A stretch of 64,000 nt of DNA from Nyssa sinensis (GCA_008638375.1 CM018041.1:5199501-5263500), one strand, 5' to 3'; counted from the stretch's first letter, positions 38,187-50,724 are shown. Notes: a model not told the origin generated them from the letters alone. Numbers and translations: made by a program.

Positions 38187-41100
38187 CTCTACTCTTTATA
38201 GTGCTTAGCTGAAGACAATATTTAAAGTGTTGTCAAAACGAGTATCGGAGGGCGTATCGATTTCCAAAAAAATATGTATCGTATACGATACGCATAATTC
38301 TTTAAAATATATATATATATATGTACACATGGTTAAAAATGATTGAAATAACATTTCAATTCACTTATCATAACAAAAATTCATATTAAATTTCACAATC
38401 TATAGTCCATATAGTACAAAAACTAATATCTTCTAAATATTCATTAGTTGTATTGTACATTATGTGTAGTCTATATCATACTAGAAATAATGTCCCAAAC
38501 ATAATTGTCTCATTTTTCAAATATATTGCATCATGTTATATATAGTGTTATATATATACAGTGTATAAAATGATAAAAATAACACTTCAACTCGCTTATA
38601 AAAAAATTTAACTTAAATTTCATACAATACAAGAATTAAGATTTATAAATATTACAATTTTCAAACTAAAATTTAATAATCCAAGTTTCCAACATAGTTC
38701 ATCAATATCAAAATTTAAAGACAAAGTCCAAATTTATTCATTTTTATAATCCATCATATTTTCATCGTAATATCCAATTTCAATGGCATTGATATTATCA
38801 TCTTCATTAGAAGATGCCAACAATTTTTTCACTTCTTTTTTCTTCCTCAACATCTTGTATGTGCTGACTCCTTGTCATTTTTTCAAAATATTTACTTTCC
38901 TTCTTCTTGTTTGAGGAAAGATCTCTAAGCGTTACAAAGAGGTAATATAAAGCCAAGAAAAAAAAAGGTTTCAATATATATAATAAAACAACAAAAAAAA
39001 TGTCGAAACAATGTTGTTCAGCTTGATTACCCATATCGCATGTATTGTGCGTATTGAAATATATCATAAGATACGGTGCAAAAAGATACAACTGTAAGAT
39101 ATGTATCATTTTATGTTCATATCAAAACGTATCATAAGATACTACCAAATGTGGTGTATACTACATATCTTGTGGGAATGTTTTTGACTAACATCTTATT
39201 GTGAAATCATGTTATTATAAACAAGTTCAGACTAGTTCAAACAACCTCTCTCTTTCTCTTCTCTACCCTTTATAGTGTTAATACCCATCAAATTGTTACT
39301 GAGATGTGATCTGTACAGACTGTACTAGATATAAAAGATGGTCTCCACTTCTTTTGTAATGCAGCTGAACTGACAAAATGTGTTGGTTGTAGAATATGTT
39401 AGAAAACAGCACCTTTGCAGCAGAGTCATTTAATTAGTTATATTCTCTAAACTGTGAGTGCATTAATCTTTACCTCAGAAAATGCCTTTAGCTGTATGTT
39501 ACATCCAATCTAAAAAGCATGGACACTTTATTTTGGCTCACGTGTCCGTGTCGGACACCGACACTCTCGGACACGTGTCCGGATACTTGAATCATGGATG
39601 TTGATGATTAAATGAAGAAACTTTAATTTTTATTTAATGGCTTCGTTATTTTAATATCTTAATAATATTTTTTAAATTTGTGTGTTTTTATACCAAGTTT
39701 AATTGAAATAACATTAGGTTTTTATTATATGGTCATATGAAAAATATAAAAATTTATATATATTCAATATGTCCCCAACGTGTCCGTGTCCTACTTTTTT
39801 GAGAAATAATGTGTCTACGTGTCCGTGTCGTGTCGTATCCGTGTCCCGTGTCCGTATCCGTGCTTCTTCCAACTATAAGGCTCCAAGGTTAAAATAAAAG
39901 ATAGGCAACTGCAAGGTCTATTGGATTCAGTTTTAGCCGACGAGCTAGGTAATAGGGGGTTATACCCCCCTCCCCCAACCACACACACGCACACCCCTCT
40001 TCCTCTTTGCATTTTCTTGATTGAGATGAGCCTTTGTTGATAGGTAACCAATCAGCACACAAGTAAGGTTTCTCACAGTCAGCTTCTAATGCCCAATCTT
40101 ATACACTGTACAAGCAACAATCCTCCATGAACTTGACAAGAACTTCTAATTGCCTGTACAAATTTCGAGTTCTGTGCACGTATGCATTGAATTTTCACAG
40201 CCTAACCAAAAACACTGTACAAGTAAAACCGTCCATCTCTTGTCATCTCAAGGATCATTTGGCAATTCATTGAGATATGGGAATGTAGCTGTTCTCTGCA
40301 AGGTTTTCTCTTCTATTTTCAATTTTGGTCCTCTTTTTATCTTTTTGTTTTTCCTTTTTGGTGTTGGGGGCTGGAAGGTGTAGGGGCAGCCAAAATATTT
40401 TATTTGAATGCTGAGTTTCTTTTTTACCTTTGTTCTTTTGCTTACTCATCTGTAGGTTGATATAGTGGACTTCAATGGCAGTTTTTTGGCTCGTGTGCGT
40501 GATCTTGCTGGTGCAAATCCGATTATATTAGTTGTGACCAAGGTAACAATTGTATTAAGCAATTTCTAAATCTTATAGTATCATTTTGTGGTTTTTCCAA
40601 TTAAGTTGCACATATTATTTGCACTTTCCTTTTTTCAACAAGGTTGATCTCCTTCCCAGAGGGACAGATTTTAATTGTGTTGGTGATTGGGTTGTGGAGA
40701 CTACAATGAAGAAGAAGCTTAAGTAAGTTTTGGACTCTCAACACTTGCCATATGTTTGGTTATGTGTCATAGTGATGTATTGCTATGTGTTCAATGGAAG
40801 TTGTCTAGAGAACTAAGTTACGAACCCAATTTTCATATTTAGTTTTACTTCTGAAGAGAACATTTGTTGCAAGGGTTTATGTGTGATTTTCTTGACCTAA
40901 ACCTAAAGATTGGATTTGTATATCCCTTGGTGTTACTAGTTTCCTTTGTTAGAGTAGTTTATTACTCTTAGATTGAATGTCATTTAGATCTCCATAGCAG
41001 GTCTTAACTCTTATGTATTAAAATTTTTGTTTAGTGAGTCCATTGCTATGAGCCTAAGTATTTTTACATAGAAACTCCAAGGATCATAATTCCTACTTAG

Positions 41101-41932
41101 AACAACACCTTGCATAAGCGGGTGGGACCAACAGATATTTTTGTCAGCACCGTGTTCTCATTGTTTGCTATTTAATTTTGTGTGATTCAGATCCATATCA
41201 CATATTTTATTTTAGAATGAAAGGAATCATATTCTAAGGTATCCTTGGAATAAATATGATTTGGAACATTATGCTCTGAATTATTATGTGTGAGGTCTGG
41301 AAATTAAAGATGGGATTTTGATGCTTTCATAATGCAGTGTTGACTCTTATAATGCATTTTATGTAATTAGTGCTTAGTTTGTTTCCTTTGTTTTTTTGTG
41401 CTTCTTCTGCACAATAAAGATTTACGTTGTTACTCTTTTAATGGGTGTAGACCAGATTATTTGCTTTCTTTTCAATTTTTGTCATTCCCTTGTTTCCTTT
41501 TGATGCAACTCTTAATGTTCATTTGCTTATCACAAATGCTAAAAGCATTTAATTCTAAGAGAATACATTTTCGTTGCAGTGTTCTAAGTGTCCACCTAAC
41601 AAGTTCAAAGTCTTTGGTTGGAATTGCAGCAGTTGTGTCGGAGATTCAAAGGGAGAAGAAGGTATCTCCCTTCTCCTTCAGTGATATGCGACTTCAAATT
41701 GACCACCCATGCTAATGCTTTTAATTTCATTTCATTACCACAATGATTCTTGCAAGAACTAACTTGGTACATCATCCTGCTATTAACTTGTTTAGAAAGC
41801 ATGACAATTTAATGGGAATTGCTGCATTTCTGATTTTGCTGAGATAGAGAACTCATCTTGATTTTTTCATGTCGGGTGGTTGGATTTGTACCGGGGTGAA
41901 AGAGCACAACCCATGAAAACTAAAGATGCTAT

Positions 41933-41965
<33 letters not shown>

Positions 41966-44900
41966 GTATATGCATACAAGCCGATAGATAATATATATAT
42001 ATATATATGTTGTATGCACGTGTATTTTATTTGTCTATAAATTGGGGTGATTAAAGCTGAGTGAGAGAGTTTAACAAGTTGTATCACAAGGGTGGAAATG
42101 ACAAAAGGAAAGACCAAAGTGTTGATGCCTGTAATATAAATTGCAACTTCGCATGTATTTCTTGGCTCATAATTTGCATTATAAATTGCTAAACCTGGCA
42201 CGCACATGAAAATGGTTCACAAACATTATTAAGTGTTCTGAAAATATTCAATTGTATACATCCAGACATTTTAGCTGTACCCCACCATTTCTTGTGGTGA
42301 TTATCTGACCGAATCTTTTTTAACTTTGTTCCTTCACGCATTCTGACAGTTGTAATTCATTTTCTGCGATCTTTGTCATCCTTGTTAAGATCCCCTTCCC
42401 TCCTCACCAATATTTTTTTTAGAAGAAAAGGGAGTTCTGAACTTCTAACTATGGGCTCAAGCATAATAATAATAATATGAAACACTTTTATCTCTTTAAT
42501 TCTTGCGTATTATTCTACTAAAGTTTTTGACACTGACTTATGTCATGCAGGGACGGGACGTGTACATTCTGGTTAGTAAGTTTCTGAATTGGCAACTTGG
42601 AATTTATGGGCAGAGTAAAGTTGATAAATGGTTATTCTTGCTATTTTAATGTTTCAGTGAGTCGGCATTGCATTGTTGTTTTTATTTGATTGGTCTCACA
42701 TGATACCAATAAGTGTATTTGGGAAAAGGAGAACATTTTTTGAAATATTACTTCTTGTTGCATTTGACTTACTTGAAAACGCCAATCCCCAAATACACAT
42801 TTTGAAACACACATTTCAGAACATGCAAATACCTCTATTTCAAAACACTAATTTATGATCCCAAAAATTTATAATTATTTCCCGTAGTTTTTTTTAATTT
42901 TTTTTTATCAAGACATCAAAGATTATGAATGGAATCCTTATGGAATCAAGAGTTCTCTAGATGAATTTAATGGCCATATCACAACAAGAGCTCAATTAGT
43001 TCCCTATTGGGATGGCAATGGGGAGTAGGTTTGGAACAGGATCCCCATTGCATTACCCTAACCTTGACCTTGCCTCAAACTCTTATTGGATTTTAGTTCT
43101 CTCCTCCAAACTTACTCGTGATCAATCCCTCCCCAAACCCATCCGATTATGGGTGGATCAGGGACATGGGAAGCCTGGTTATTTTTCCATCCCTAGTTTT
43201 CCAAAATAAATTACAACTTGTATTTTTTTTTAAAGGATACTAATCTTCATATCCATTTTTGGGCTAAAAGAAAACCTCTTCCAACTAGAACTGCCTTCAT
43301 TATGTTTTAATTCGACTATTTTAAGTCTACCCCCCAATCGTACCACATTATAGTATATGTGGTATACTACATTTACATTCCTGTTCCGCATACATGTATG
43401 ATCTGGTAAGGTTGACCCCAGTTTAAGTCAGAGTGGAGCAAAAGAAGCAAGGCCCAGTGTACTGAGCAAAATCATACTCCAGCAGACATGTATCTGCTTG
43501 CACTTTCATGGATAATTAGATATCAAAAATTGAATTTCAAAACTTATCTATTAAATTCTTATAAAAATTAATCAATTATTAAATTCTTATAATAATTAAT
43601 CAATAATTAAATTCTTATTATAATCTTTAATTAAATATTTGTAAATGGAATCCCATTTTACTAAAGATAAACTCTACAGGAAGTCTCGATGGAGACTTTA
43701 TAGCAGAAATAAGGGCAAACTTTCTAATGCTCATTCAATTCATGTCATTTAATTTTTTTCTATTAAACATGGCTGCACCCCTGCAGTTTATCTGGTGTGT
43801 CTGGGAGGGACGGGTAACCAATACGCGTGGATGCAAAACCCATGCTTCAAGCATCCACATACTTGATTATCAAGTGAATTTATCAAGGCCAGAATGTCCA
43901 TCCACCATGCCTTTCGTAACCCTCTTGCTAGGATCATTTATATTGATGCTCCCTTCAAAAATAAACTTCAGCTAGCTGATTAATGATTTTGACTCTTTAC
44001 TGATGGTTATGCTTGTGGAACTCGGTGTGTTTCATTCTTTGTCTATAAATAAGTTATTTATAGAAGAGAGAAACCTCTCTTAGAGCATTATCAGGCTGTA
44101 CTTGTAGAGTGTACCACCATTATATTCTAACCTCAAACATCTGAATGTATCTAAGTGAGGAACGAGGCATGTCTATGTAACTTGGAGCCATATTTCTTCT
44201 TTTTTCCAGTAAGAATACCATTTCATGGATGTCATTGCTATATTTTGATTCATATGTCTATAACAGTTCTCAGATTTAAGAAGTTAACGCAACTGTGCCA
44301 CAGTGGTAAGAGTGTGGCTTCTAAGAATGAGAGGTTTGATTCTTGTTGCTCTCAATTTAAAAAAAAACATATAATTAGAAAAAAAAACAGTTCTCAGTTT
44401 GAGAAAAATATATAAGAAGAGGACATATATGATCAGTCATTTTTGTTTTGCTTTTCATACATTTACTGGTCTTTTGGTCCTAATAGTTTTTGGTTCTGTT
44501 TTGATTTTGTCAATTTCTGATCCCTATTATTTGAGGTTAGCATATTATCAGATGGCAAACATGGATGATAAATTTTCATTTTTCTTACAGGGATCTGCTA
44601 ATGTTGGAAAATCTGCATTCATCAATGCTCTATTGAGTAAGTTAATGTTACTAATTTAATGTGCTTGTTTGAGGGGACAAACACTACATGTTCTGATCAA
44701 ATTAACGTGTCGTGCATTGAGTAGACTGGTTTAAGGTATGGGGCTTTCTTTCAAGCAAGGATCAAAATATCGTTTCGATGTATAGTTTCGGTCTATTCGG
44801 AAATGGAAACGTTTTAGAAACGTTTCGGAAACATAATGGAAACAGAGAAAAAATTGGAAACATGTGGAAACATAACTTAAAATTTATTTATTTATACAAA

Positions 44901-47900
44901 TAAGCCTATTTATTGAATATTTGTACATGTTTAAGGCATATACATCATATTCATGTTGACACTAATTCATGATAAATGACATAATAGATATATACTATGT
45001 AATATCCACGAATTAGATAATTTGACACAAGTTACATATAAAATAAAAAGTAAAACAAATAGCGATTTAAACCTATTATAATTAGTAACTTAGTATTAAA
45101 ACAGCTGTTTCTCTACACTTTATTTCCCCTACTACTTTTCTATTATTTTTAAAAAAATAATAGAAATATCTTCTTATAATTTTGAGTCTTAATCCTTGAA
45201 AAATAAATGGATATTATTTTTTACTAACTTCTAGAATTATTGTTGATACAAAAGAAATGTTTCTTCTGATTCGGTATGTTTTCACTAGTTTCGGTATGTT
45301 TCTACGGAAACATGTGAATTTCGATATTCCACTAGTGTTTCGTTTCGGTTCCCTAAGAAACGGAAACGTTTCGGCCGTTTCGATGGAAAAGAAACGAAAT
45401 TTTGATCCTTGCTTTCAAGGGTTAACGTTATACTAGTTTCATTCCTGATAAAAAGAAGCCCTAAAGCTTGAATCTTATACTTTCAGAACTGCCTAGTCAG
45501 AGGCCCTGATCTTAATTATTTATTTAATATGTTTGGTTAAGCTTAGGTTAATCATTTCTTTCTTTTTGGCTACTTTGTTGTCCATGTTCTCACTTACTAG
45601 AGACTATTTGTTTTTCTATTCTGACTGGTTTGTAATTTTGTAAAATCAGAAATGATGTCTTATAAGGACCCAGTTGCTGCAGCAGCAAGAAAATACAAAC
45701 CAATACAATCTGCTGTTCCTGGAACGACCTTGGGTCCAATTCAAATTGATGCTTTCCTTGGGGGAGGGGTATGTGGTTTTTATTTTTATTCCCAAGGAGC
45801 CAACTCCTTTATGTTGCACATTTATATTCATGTTCTTGTATTTGTTGTTGATGTAGAAGAGCGTAGCTAAACCCTGGGAGAAATTTGTAGCCTTTAAACT
45901 GAAAAGCCTATAATCCACTAGGATTCCCCTGAATCCACAAGGCGAAGAGAAAATATTCAGAACTTTGCTAAGCCAAGCCAAGCAATAGCAATCCTTTCCT
46001 TTTTTCCTTTTGAATTCACCCTAACCTCTATATAGGAACCTACAAAGACCCAAATTTGACTCTTGGACAGTTGGACCCTAAAAACTACCAAATATTGGGA
46101 GTGTGTCAAAAAAAAGAAAAGAAAAAAAGAATGGGAATATTTAATTTTGAAATTAAAATTCAAAAATTACAGTAATAACAAATAAAATCTTCGAAAGGGT
46201 TTCAAAAATTGAAACGGTTATGATTTACCATGATTCTTGTCCTACAGTACTTGTTCTAGTTGGTTCTGCTATATTCTCCTTTCTATGGCCACATGGCGAT
46301 AAACTTTAACTTTTTTAGCATTTCCTACCGTGATTGAGTTGATTGGTTTGGTTATCTAGGAGATCAGTTTTATCTATTTATCTACTTTTCAGTGCATAGT
46401 GGATCAATGAATGATTCTTCCAAACTTAAAACAGTTATAACATTCTTTCTTCACCGATTCACTGTCGTTCAGAAATTATATGACACACCTGGAGTTCATC
46501 TCCACCATAGGCAAGCTGCAGTAGTTCATTCAGAAGATCTTCCTGCCCTTGCTCCCCAAAGCCGGCTCAGAGGTCAATCGCTCCCGGTATGCTTTTTTTT
46601 ATTCCTTTATAATTGCCTTGGGGATATCACTGTCAGCATCTACGTACTGAATTATTTTCTGTATACTGAGTTTTTTACTGTGCAAAAATAGAATTCTCAG
46701 GTAGTCTTGGACAAGTCGATGACTGACAAAATTGAAACAAATGGCTTGAATGGTTTTTCAATATTTTGGGGGGGTCTTGTTCGAATTGATGTCTTAAAGG
46801 TATGAACTTTGCAATCCCATTTTTATAGTGTAGTAAGACCAGTTGCAGGGTACTAATCAATTTTTTTGTATTCAATTTACAATTATCTTTTGATGTTTTC
46901 AGGTTCTCCCACAGACGTGTTTGACTTTCTATGGACCCAAGGCATTGCAGATTCATATGGTACCCACTGATAAAGCAGATGAATTTTACCAGGTAATGTT
47001 AAACTCTTTTTATTAATATATAATGAAGTGTTGCAAACACTGAAATTCTTATTGGGGCACTTGTTAGCTGCTTCTGCTCGTAATGGCTTGTATAAGCAAC
47101 TGTAGCCTATTGATACTTGAACCAACATAATTTTTCATTGCCTTCTGTAACACTTCAATTCTTTGGTCCAATGTCCACTTGAAATTTGTTTAAGCTCAAT
47201 TTAAAGGCTATGGATGTATGCATCATCTAGTGGCCATTGTCTAGGGCAATGTAAAGTGCTTGGGCTGTGAGAACATAGGTTTGAGTCTGAAAGCAACCAC
47301 TTTGTGCAAAAATGATGCCAAAAGTTTAGGTCTCTCTCCAGTCTATCCCTCCCAGCACCTTGCGTAAACGGGACCAACACTGAGTGCCTTTGGATGTATG
47401 CATCAGTCTAGATACTAATGCTTCAAATGTTTCATGGACATCTTATGTCATATTTAAAGTTTCGTCGTCATATTCCTATGTAGCAAATAGGTTGAAAGTT
47501 CTTAGTATGGCTCTTAGATAAGCCTGGAGCGGCAAAAACTGCCGCTGCCAACTACAGGGCTGGCCCAAATCTTTGTTGATATTTCGAAGTGCGAATCAAA
47601 GGATCTTAGCTGTTCTTGATTTTGTAGTGATCTTCTAGTCTTAGTCTCATTAAAGTGGGTCAACCATCATTGTTCATGATATGATTAGATAAATTCTAGT
47701 CAGTTGGTTTAGAAAGCTTCTCTAACAGTTGTTAGATGTATTCTCTCATTTATGACAACATCGATGTATCTATGACATGCATAATATGGGGGGAGGATGT
47801 GTTTGCAACTTCATTGAATGACAATCGACATAAAAATGGTGTATTTTTTTAATGGAAATCATTACATGAATAATTTAGAGAGTGCAGGTTTGAAGCTGCA

Positions 47901-49096
47901 TCCCAAACTGCAGAGTCAAAACACACCTTTGCCAGTGTCATTGTCCGCATCATACAGAAAACATAGAAATGTCCAACACGATGTGTTTTTTGTTAACATC
48001 ATTGTGACCATGGCATGGGTAGTCTTGGAGGTGCAGGTTTGAGACTGCATTCCAACTGACAATAACCATGGATTGGCATCCCTGATGGTGAAAAAACTTA
48101 TTTGACATTGCATGAGCAGCATCGTTCATTAATAGGGAATGTCATGATCGTCATCTGGAGTTCAGAACTTGTGCCGATGCTTAATGGACAGAAATATCCT
48201 AGCTTCTAGCAAGCATATGGGATTCCATTTGATGCACTTGTTTGTGGTTTATTTTCCATTGCCATTGGGTTTTGGATTCAGCTAATTTAAAATATAGAAT
48301 AGTGGAATGAAATTACATTGAAATAATGTGGGAATCATAAAGTTACTTTTTAGACTAAACAGTATTGCCGTCAATATGAATTACATCATGTGTGTGTGTT
48401 TGTCGTGTGTGTATATATATTGGGAAGAGACTTTGTGAATGGGATAATCCTTTGCCGTTTATCTAACAAACTTGAACTAAATGACAAACAGCCTGCAACC
48501 AAATTCCTCTCATTTCCATGGAAGTTCATTTGCTTCTCTTTTAAGTAGGCATCTACATTTCTCTCTCTCGCTAAATTTTTTTTTGCATAATGGAGGTCCT
48601 TCCTGATTGTTGCAGAAAGAACTTGGGGTTCTATTGACACCACCAACTGGAAAACAAAGAGCAGAGGAGTGGATGGGACTTGAAACAAAACGCTTATTGC
48701 AAATAAAATTTGAAGATGCATACAGGTGTAATTGACTTCTTATGTTTAGCTTTTTCCAATCGTTATTGTTTGATACTTATTTTTAACAAAATGCCCATCT
48801 CAGTTATTGTTAGTCAGGATGTCTAACCTTTTCTTCGCATGAGCAGGCCAGCTGGTGATATAGCTATATCAGGTCTTGGATGGGTTACTGTTGAACCAAT
48901 AAGCAGATCTCAGAGAACGTCTGATTCAAATCCAGAAGAAACTGGCACAGAGCTAGTTTTGGCAGTCCATGTCCCCAAGCCTGTTGAGATTTTTGTTCGG
49001 CCTCCCTTACCCGTTGGCAAGGCTGGAGGAGAGTCGTACCAATACCGGGAGCTGACACCCAAGGAAGAGGAAGTAAGGCCAAAATGGTATTTTTGA
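34161..49096 (+). CDS. NOA1: Chloroplast circularly permuted GTPase NOA1/RIF1 (YqeH-like)
   Basis: Plastid GTPase required for chloroplast ribosome assembly and translation; its earlier description as a nitric oxide synthase was withdrawn. Thirteen exons: 34161-34607, 35413-35598, 40456-40542, 40643-40722, 41580-41661, 42551-42571, 44591-44636, 45650-45768, 46473-46586, 46701-46799, 46903-46992, 48616-48725, 48847-49096. Together they make one uninterrupted frame of 576 aa. The N-terminus is Ser/Thr-rich and acid-poor, as in plastid transit peptides. A zinc-binding pair follows (CYGCGAPLQ and CGRCRLLSHGH). The permuted G motifs come in order: TKVDLL (G4), SSKS, SANVGKSAFINALL (P-loop) and YDTPGVHLHHRQAA (G3). 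The end is EEEVRPKWYF-stop. The ATG at 34161 is preferred over an in-frame ATG at 34116 by length. This is the only multi-exon gene here with no lesion. Confidence 0.95.
38035..38203 (+). repeat. Direct repeat, left copy, flanking large GTATC element
   Basis: Starts GTATACTACATATCTTG and ends CTTTATAGTG. Matched at 39155-39278. This copy is longer because of the (CT)n(TA)n array at 38126-38182. Confidence 0.85.
38126..38182. repeat. Compound (CT)n(TA)n microsatellite
   Basis: About 13 CT units pass directly into about 16 TA units. Confidence 0.95.
38204..39153. mobile_element. GTATC-rich element, long copy
   Basis: AT-rich with palindromic words at both ends: ATGTATCGTATACGATACGC on the left, and AAAACGTATCATAAGATAC on the right. 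The right end matches, inverted, the short element in CCT1 intron 2. No coding capacity seen, so non-autonomous. Confidence 0.6.
39155..39278 (+). repeat. Direct repeat, right copy, flanking large GTATC element
   Basis: Partner of 38035-38203, sharing ACTAACATCTTATTGTGAAA-type text (one mismatch), AACAAGTTC and TAGTTCAAACAACCTCTCTC. Confidence 0.85.
39514..39868. mobile_element. TIR element (GAAGCACGGACAC family), copy 2
   Basis: About 355 bases. Starts AAAGCATGGACAC and ends TATCCGTGCTTCTT. Rich in CGTGTCCG words near both ends, including GGACACGTGTCC. Uninterrupted relative to the copy in CCT1 intron 15. No clear target duplication was identified. Confidence 0.65.
41933..41968. repeat. (CA)n(TA)n microsatellite
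   Basis: About 11 CA units followed by a short TA array, in NOA1 intron 5. Confidence 0.95.
42572..44590 (+). other. NOA1 intron 6
   Basis: A 2.0-kb intron. It contains a G-rich/C-rich stretch near 43005-43200 (starts GGGATGGCAATGGGGAG, ends CCATCCCTAG), another likely member of the GGGATGGCAA-bounded elements, and a SINE-like unit at 44281-44369. Confidence 0.45.
44281..44369 (+). repeat. tRNA-related SINE-like unit
   Basis: A-box-like GTGGTAAGAGTGTGG at 44303 and B-box-like GAGGTTTGATTCTTG at 44331 stand about 28 bases apart, followed by an A9 run. These are Pol III internal promoter features of a tRNA-derived SINE, in NOA1 intron 6. Confidence 0.5.
44756..45411. mobile_element. Non-autonomous hAT-type transposon, 656 bp
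   Basis: Terminal inverted repeats CAAGGATCAAAAT...ATTTTGATCCTTG, extending to about 20 of 21 positions. Both ends are flanked by the same 8 bases, CTTTCAAG (44748-44755 and 45412-45419). An 8-bp duplication and short C-A-starting TIRs are the hAT signature. Subterminal regions are rich in GAAACG/CGTTTC words, probable transposase-binding repeats. No transposase ORF. It lies in NOA1 intron 7 and does not touch an exon. Confidence 0.88.
47225..47395 (+). repeat. SINE-like repeat
   Basis: A GGTTTGAGTCTGA B-box-like motif is followed about 80 bases on by CACCTTGCGTAAACGGG. The latter phrase recurs as CACCTTGCATAAGCGGG at 41107-41123, so a fragment of the same family lies in intron 5. Confidence 0.4.
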
Positions 49097-49787
49097 TATA
49101 CCATGTCTTTGGCATATGTATGTATAAAATCAAAATCACGATGTTGAGAGGAATATGTATATGCAGATGTAACAAAATAAACCAAGAGATTGTATGAGTG
49201 CCTAAAAAGCAAAAGCATCGGAAAAAAATGGAAAGAAATTCATGAAACACTGTTCGATTGATATAACTAATGAGTTGGTTAACTCTATAAAAAAAGGCTT
49301 ACTTTGTTAAATCACGGAGTCCCAAACTTTGTGTTCTGCTTGGACAATGTGTGTATTACACAGTCCAATTAGAGTTCACGAAGTTCAGAACTTTGCGACT
49401 AATGTTAGCATTATTCTATACTAACTCAACTTGATTGGGACTTCCATCGGAAGCTTGTAGAGTATGGTTTGGGATTCTGACGCCGGTACTATACACTATA
49501 GTTGAAGAGGTTTTTTTGTTTGTCGCTCGTGTTTTTCAAATGGACATTGTATCTTTGTCTCTATAGTTGAGTTGATTTTTTTCGGAGTTTGTTGTTTGAT
49601 GATATTAAGTGTTGTATTTTATTATCTTTCTTTTGCTTTTATTTCGAGAAGAGATTGTCTTAACAATTAACTGCATTATTCATATGATTTTTTTGTACTA
49701 TTTGGGACTGAAGGTTTTCTTCTATTTAATGAATAAAATTTTCTTCTATTTTTTTTCAAAAAAATAAAATAAAAACAACCATGAGAT

Positions 49788-49957
49788 TCGGTTCAAGCGA
49801 TATGGGAGTAATTATTTTATAATACCTAAATCAATAACCTAACGATTTATTTATTATTATTATTTTTATGAATCGGTTCAAGCGGTATGGGAGTAATTAT
49901 TTTATAATACTTAAATCAATAACCCAATGATTTATTTATTATTATTATTTTTTATGA
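49788..49957 (+). repeat. Tandem duplication, unit about 85 bp
   Basis: Two units each beginning CGGTTCAAGCG and containing ATGGGAGTAATTATTTTATA; four or so differences between them. Confidence 0.85.
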
Positions 49958-50348
49958 ATCGGTTAGAAGTATTTTAAGTTAGTTTATACACATCAGAATA
50001 AGTTTTTTTTCTCGTAAGAGTTGATCTATTTTTTAACTTTTAAATGTCAAACATCGAGTAAATAAATTTGAACTCCATGCATTTTATTTTTAATATCTTT
50101 ATTGGTCAGCTATATTTCTGGACGGTAACTTAATGATTTAGTTGAAAGTTATGTATGTAATATTTATACGTAATGTTTATCTCAACCGATAAGACTAATA
50201 ACCATGGAATATTTTCTAGTGAACTGAAGCCCAATGGAGCTTCTTATCATCTCTGGGACCATGTGACTTATGAAGTTCATAAGCCCAGAATTCGAGTCCA
50301 ACGCAAAGAAAAGAAAAAATGGGATAATTTGAAAATACCCAGTAAGCA

Positions 50349-50357
50349 TTTCCCGCC
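50349..50357 (+). promoter_or_regulatory. E2F-type site upstream of SMC2
   Basis: TTTCCCGCC matches the E2F/DP consensus TTTCCCGC. It lies about 370 bases before the SMC2 ATG, fitting a cell-cycle-regulated condensin gene. A single short match, so only moderate weight. Confidence 0.45.
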
Positions 50358-50724
50358 TTTTTTGTTGCTCAGTTGTATTTCCATATTTTCCAGCCCCTGT
50401 TCCAAACTAAATGCTTTTGCATTTCTTTGGAAATTCAAATACTTTTCGTTTCAAAGCTTCATTCTACCAGTGTTTCTATCTCCGAAACCCATTCATTTAC
50501 TTGCCAATCGCTGCCCACTTTTTTCCATAGGGTTTCAATCTCTAAAACCCTAACACCAGATTCTTCAACTCAATCGATAACTTCACCGTTTCAAATCTCA
50601 AGAAAACACATCTACTTAACTTCTCAATTCAAAGCGCTTTCCTCGATCCTTTTCCAGTTCTTATCTCTGGTACTTCTCTTACAAATTCACATTTATAGAG
50701 ATTGAGTTTTGAATTGAAGTTACG

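Larger units (their letters stand above)
35599..40455 (+). other. NOA1 intron 2, 4.9 kb, element-rich
   Basis: The longest intron in the window. It contains the large GTATC element with its flanking direct repeats (38035-39278), the second TIR element (39514-39868) and a CT/TA compound microsatellite. A phrase near 35997-36040 (ACTCAACTCAACAAAACC, then TTATCCCAATTATTTTGGGG) resembles a common plant retroelement tail. No coding sequence recognised. Confidence 0.55.
49097..50724. other. Intergenic region between NOA1 and SMC2
   Basis: Contains the NOA1 3' UTR, a tandem duplication of about 85 bp (49788-49957) and the SMC2 promoter and leader. An ORF of 126 codons at 50173-50553 lacks recognisable motifs and overlaps the presumed SMC2 leader. 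Confidence 0.5.

Noticed and set aside
34161..49096. Nitric oxide synthase activity for the NOA1-type gene
   Set aside because: That early assignment was withdrawn; the visible motifs are those of a circularly permuted GTPase.
50173..50553. 126-codon ORF upstream of SMC2
   Set aside because: Ser/Phe/Pro-rich chance-like translation overlapping the presumed leader; no motif seen.
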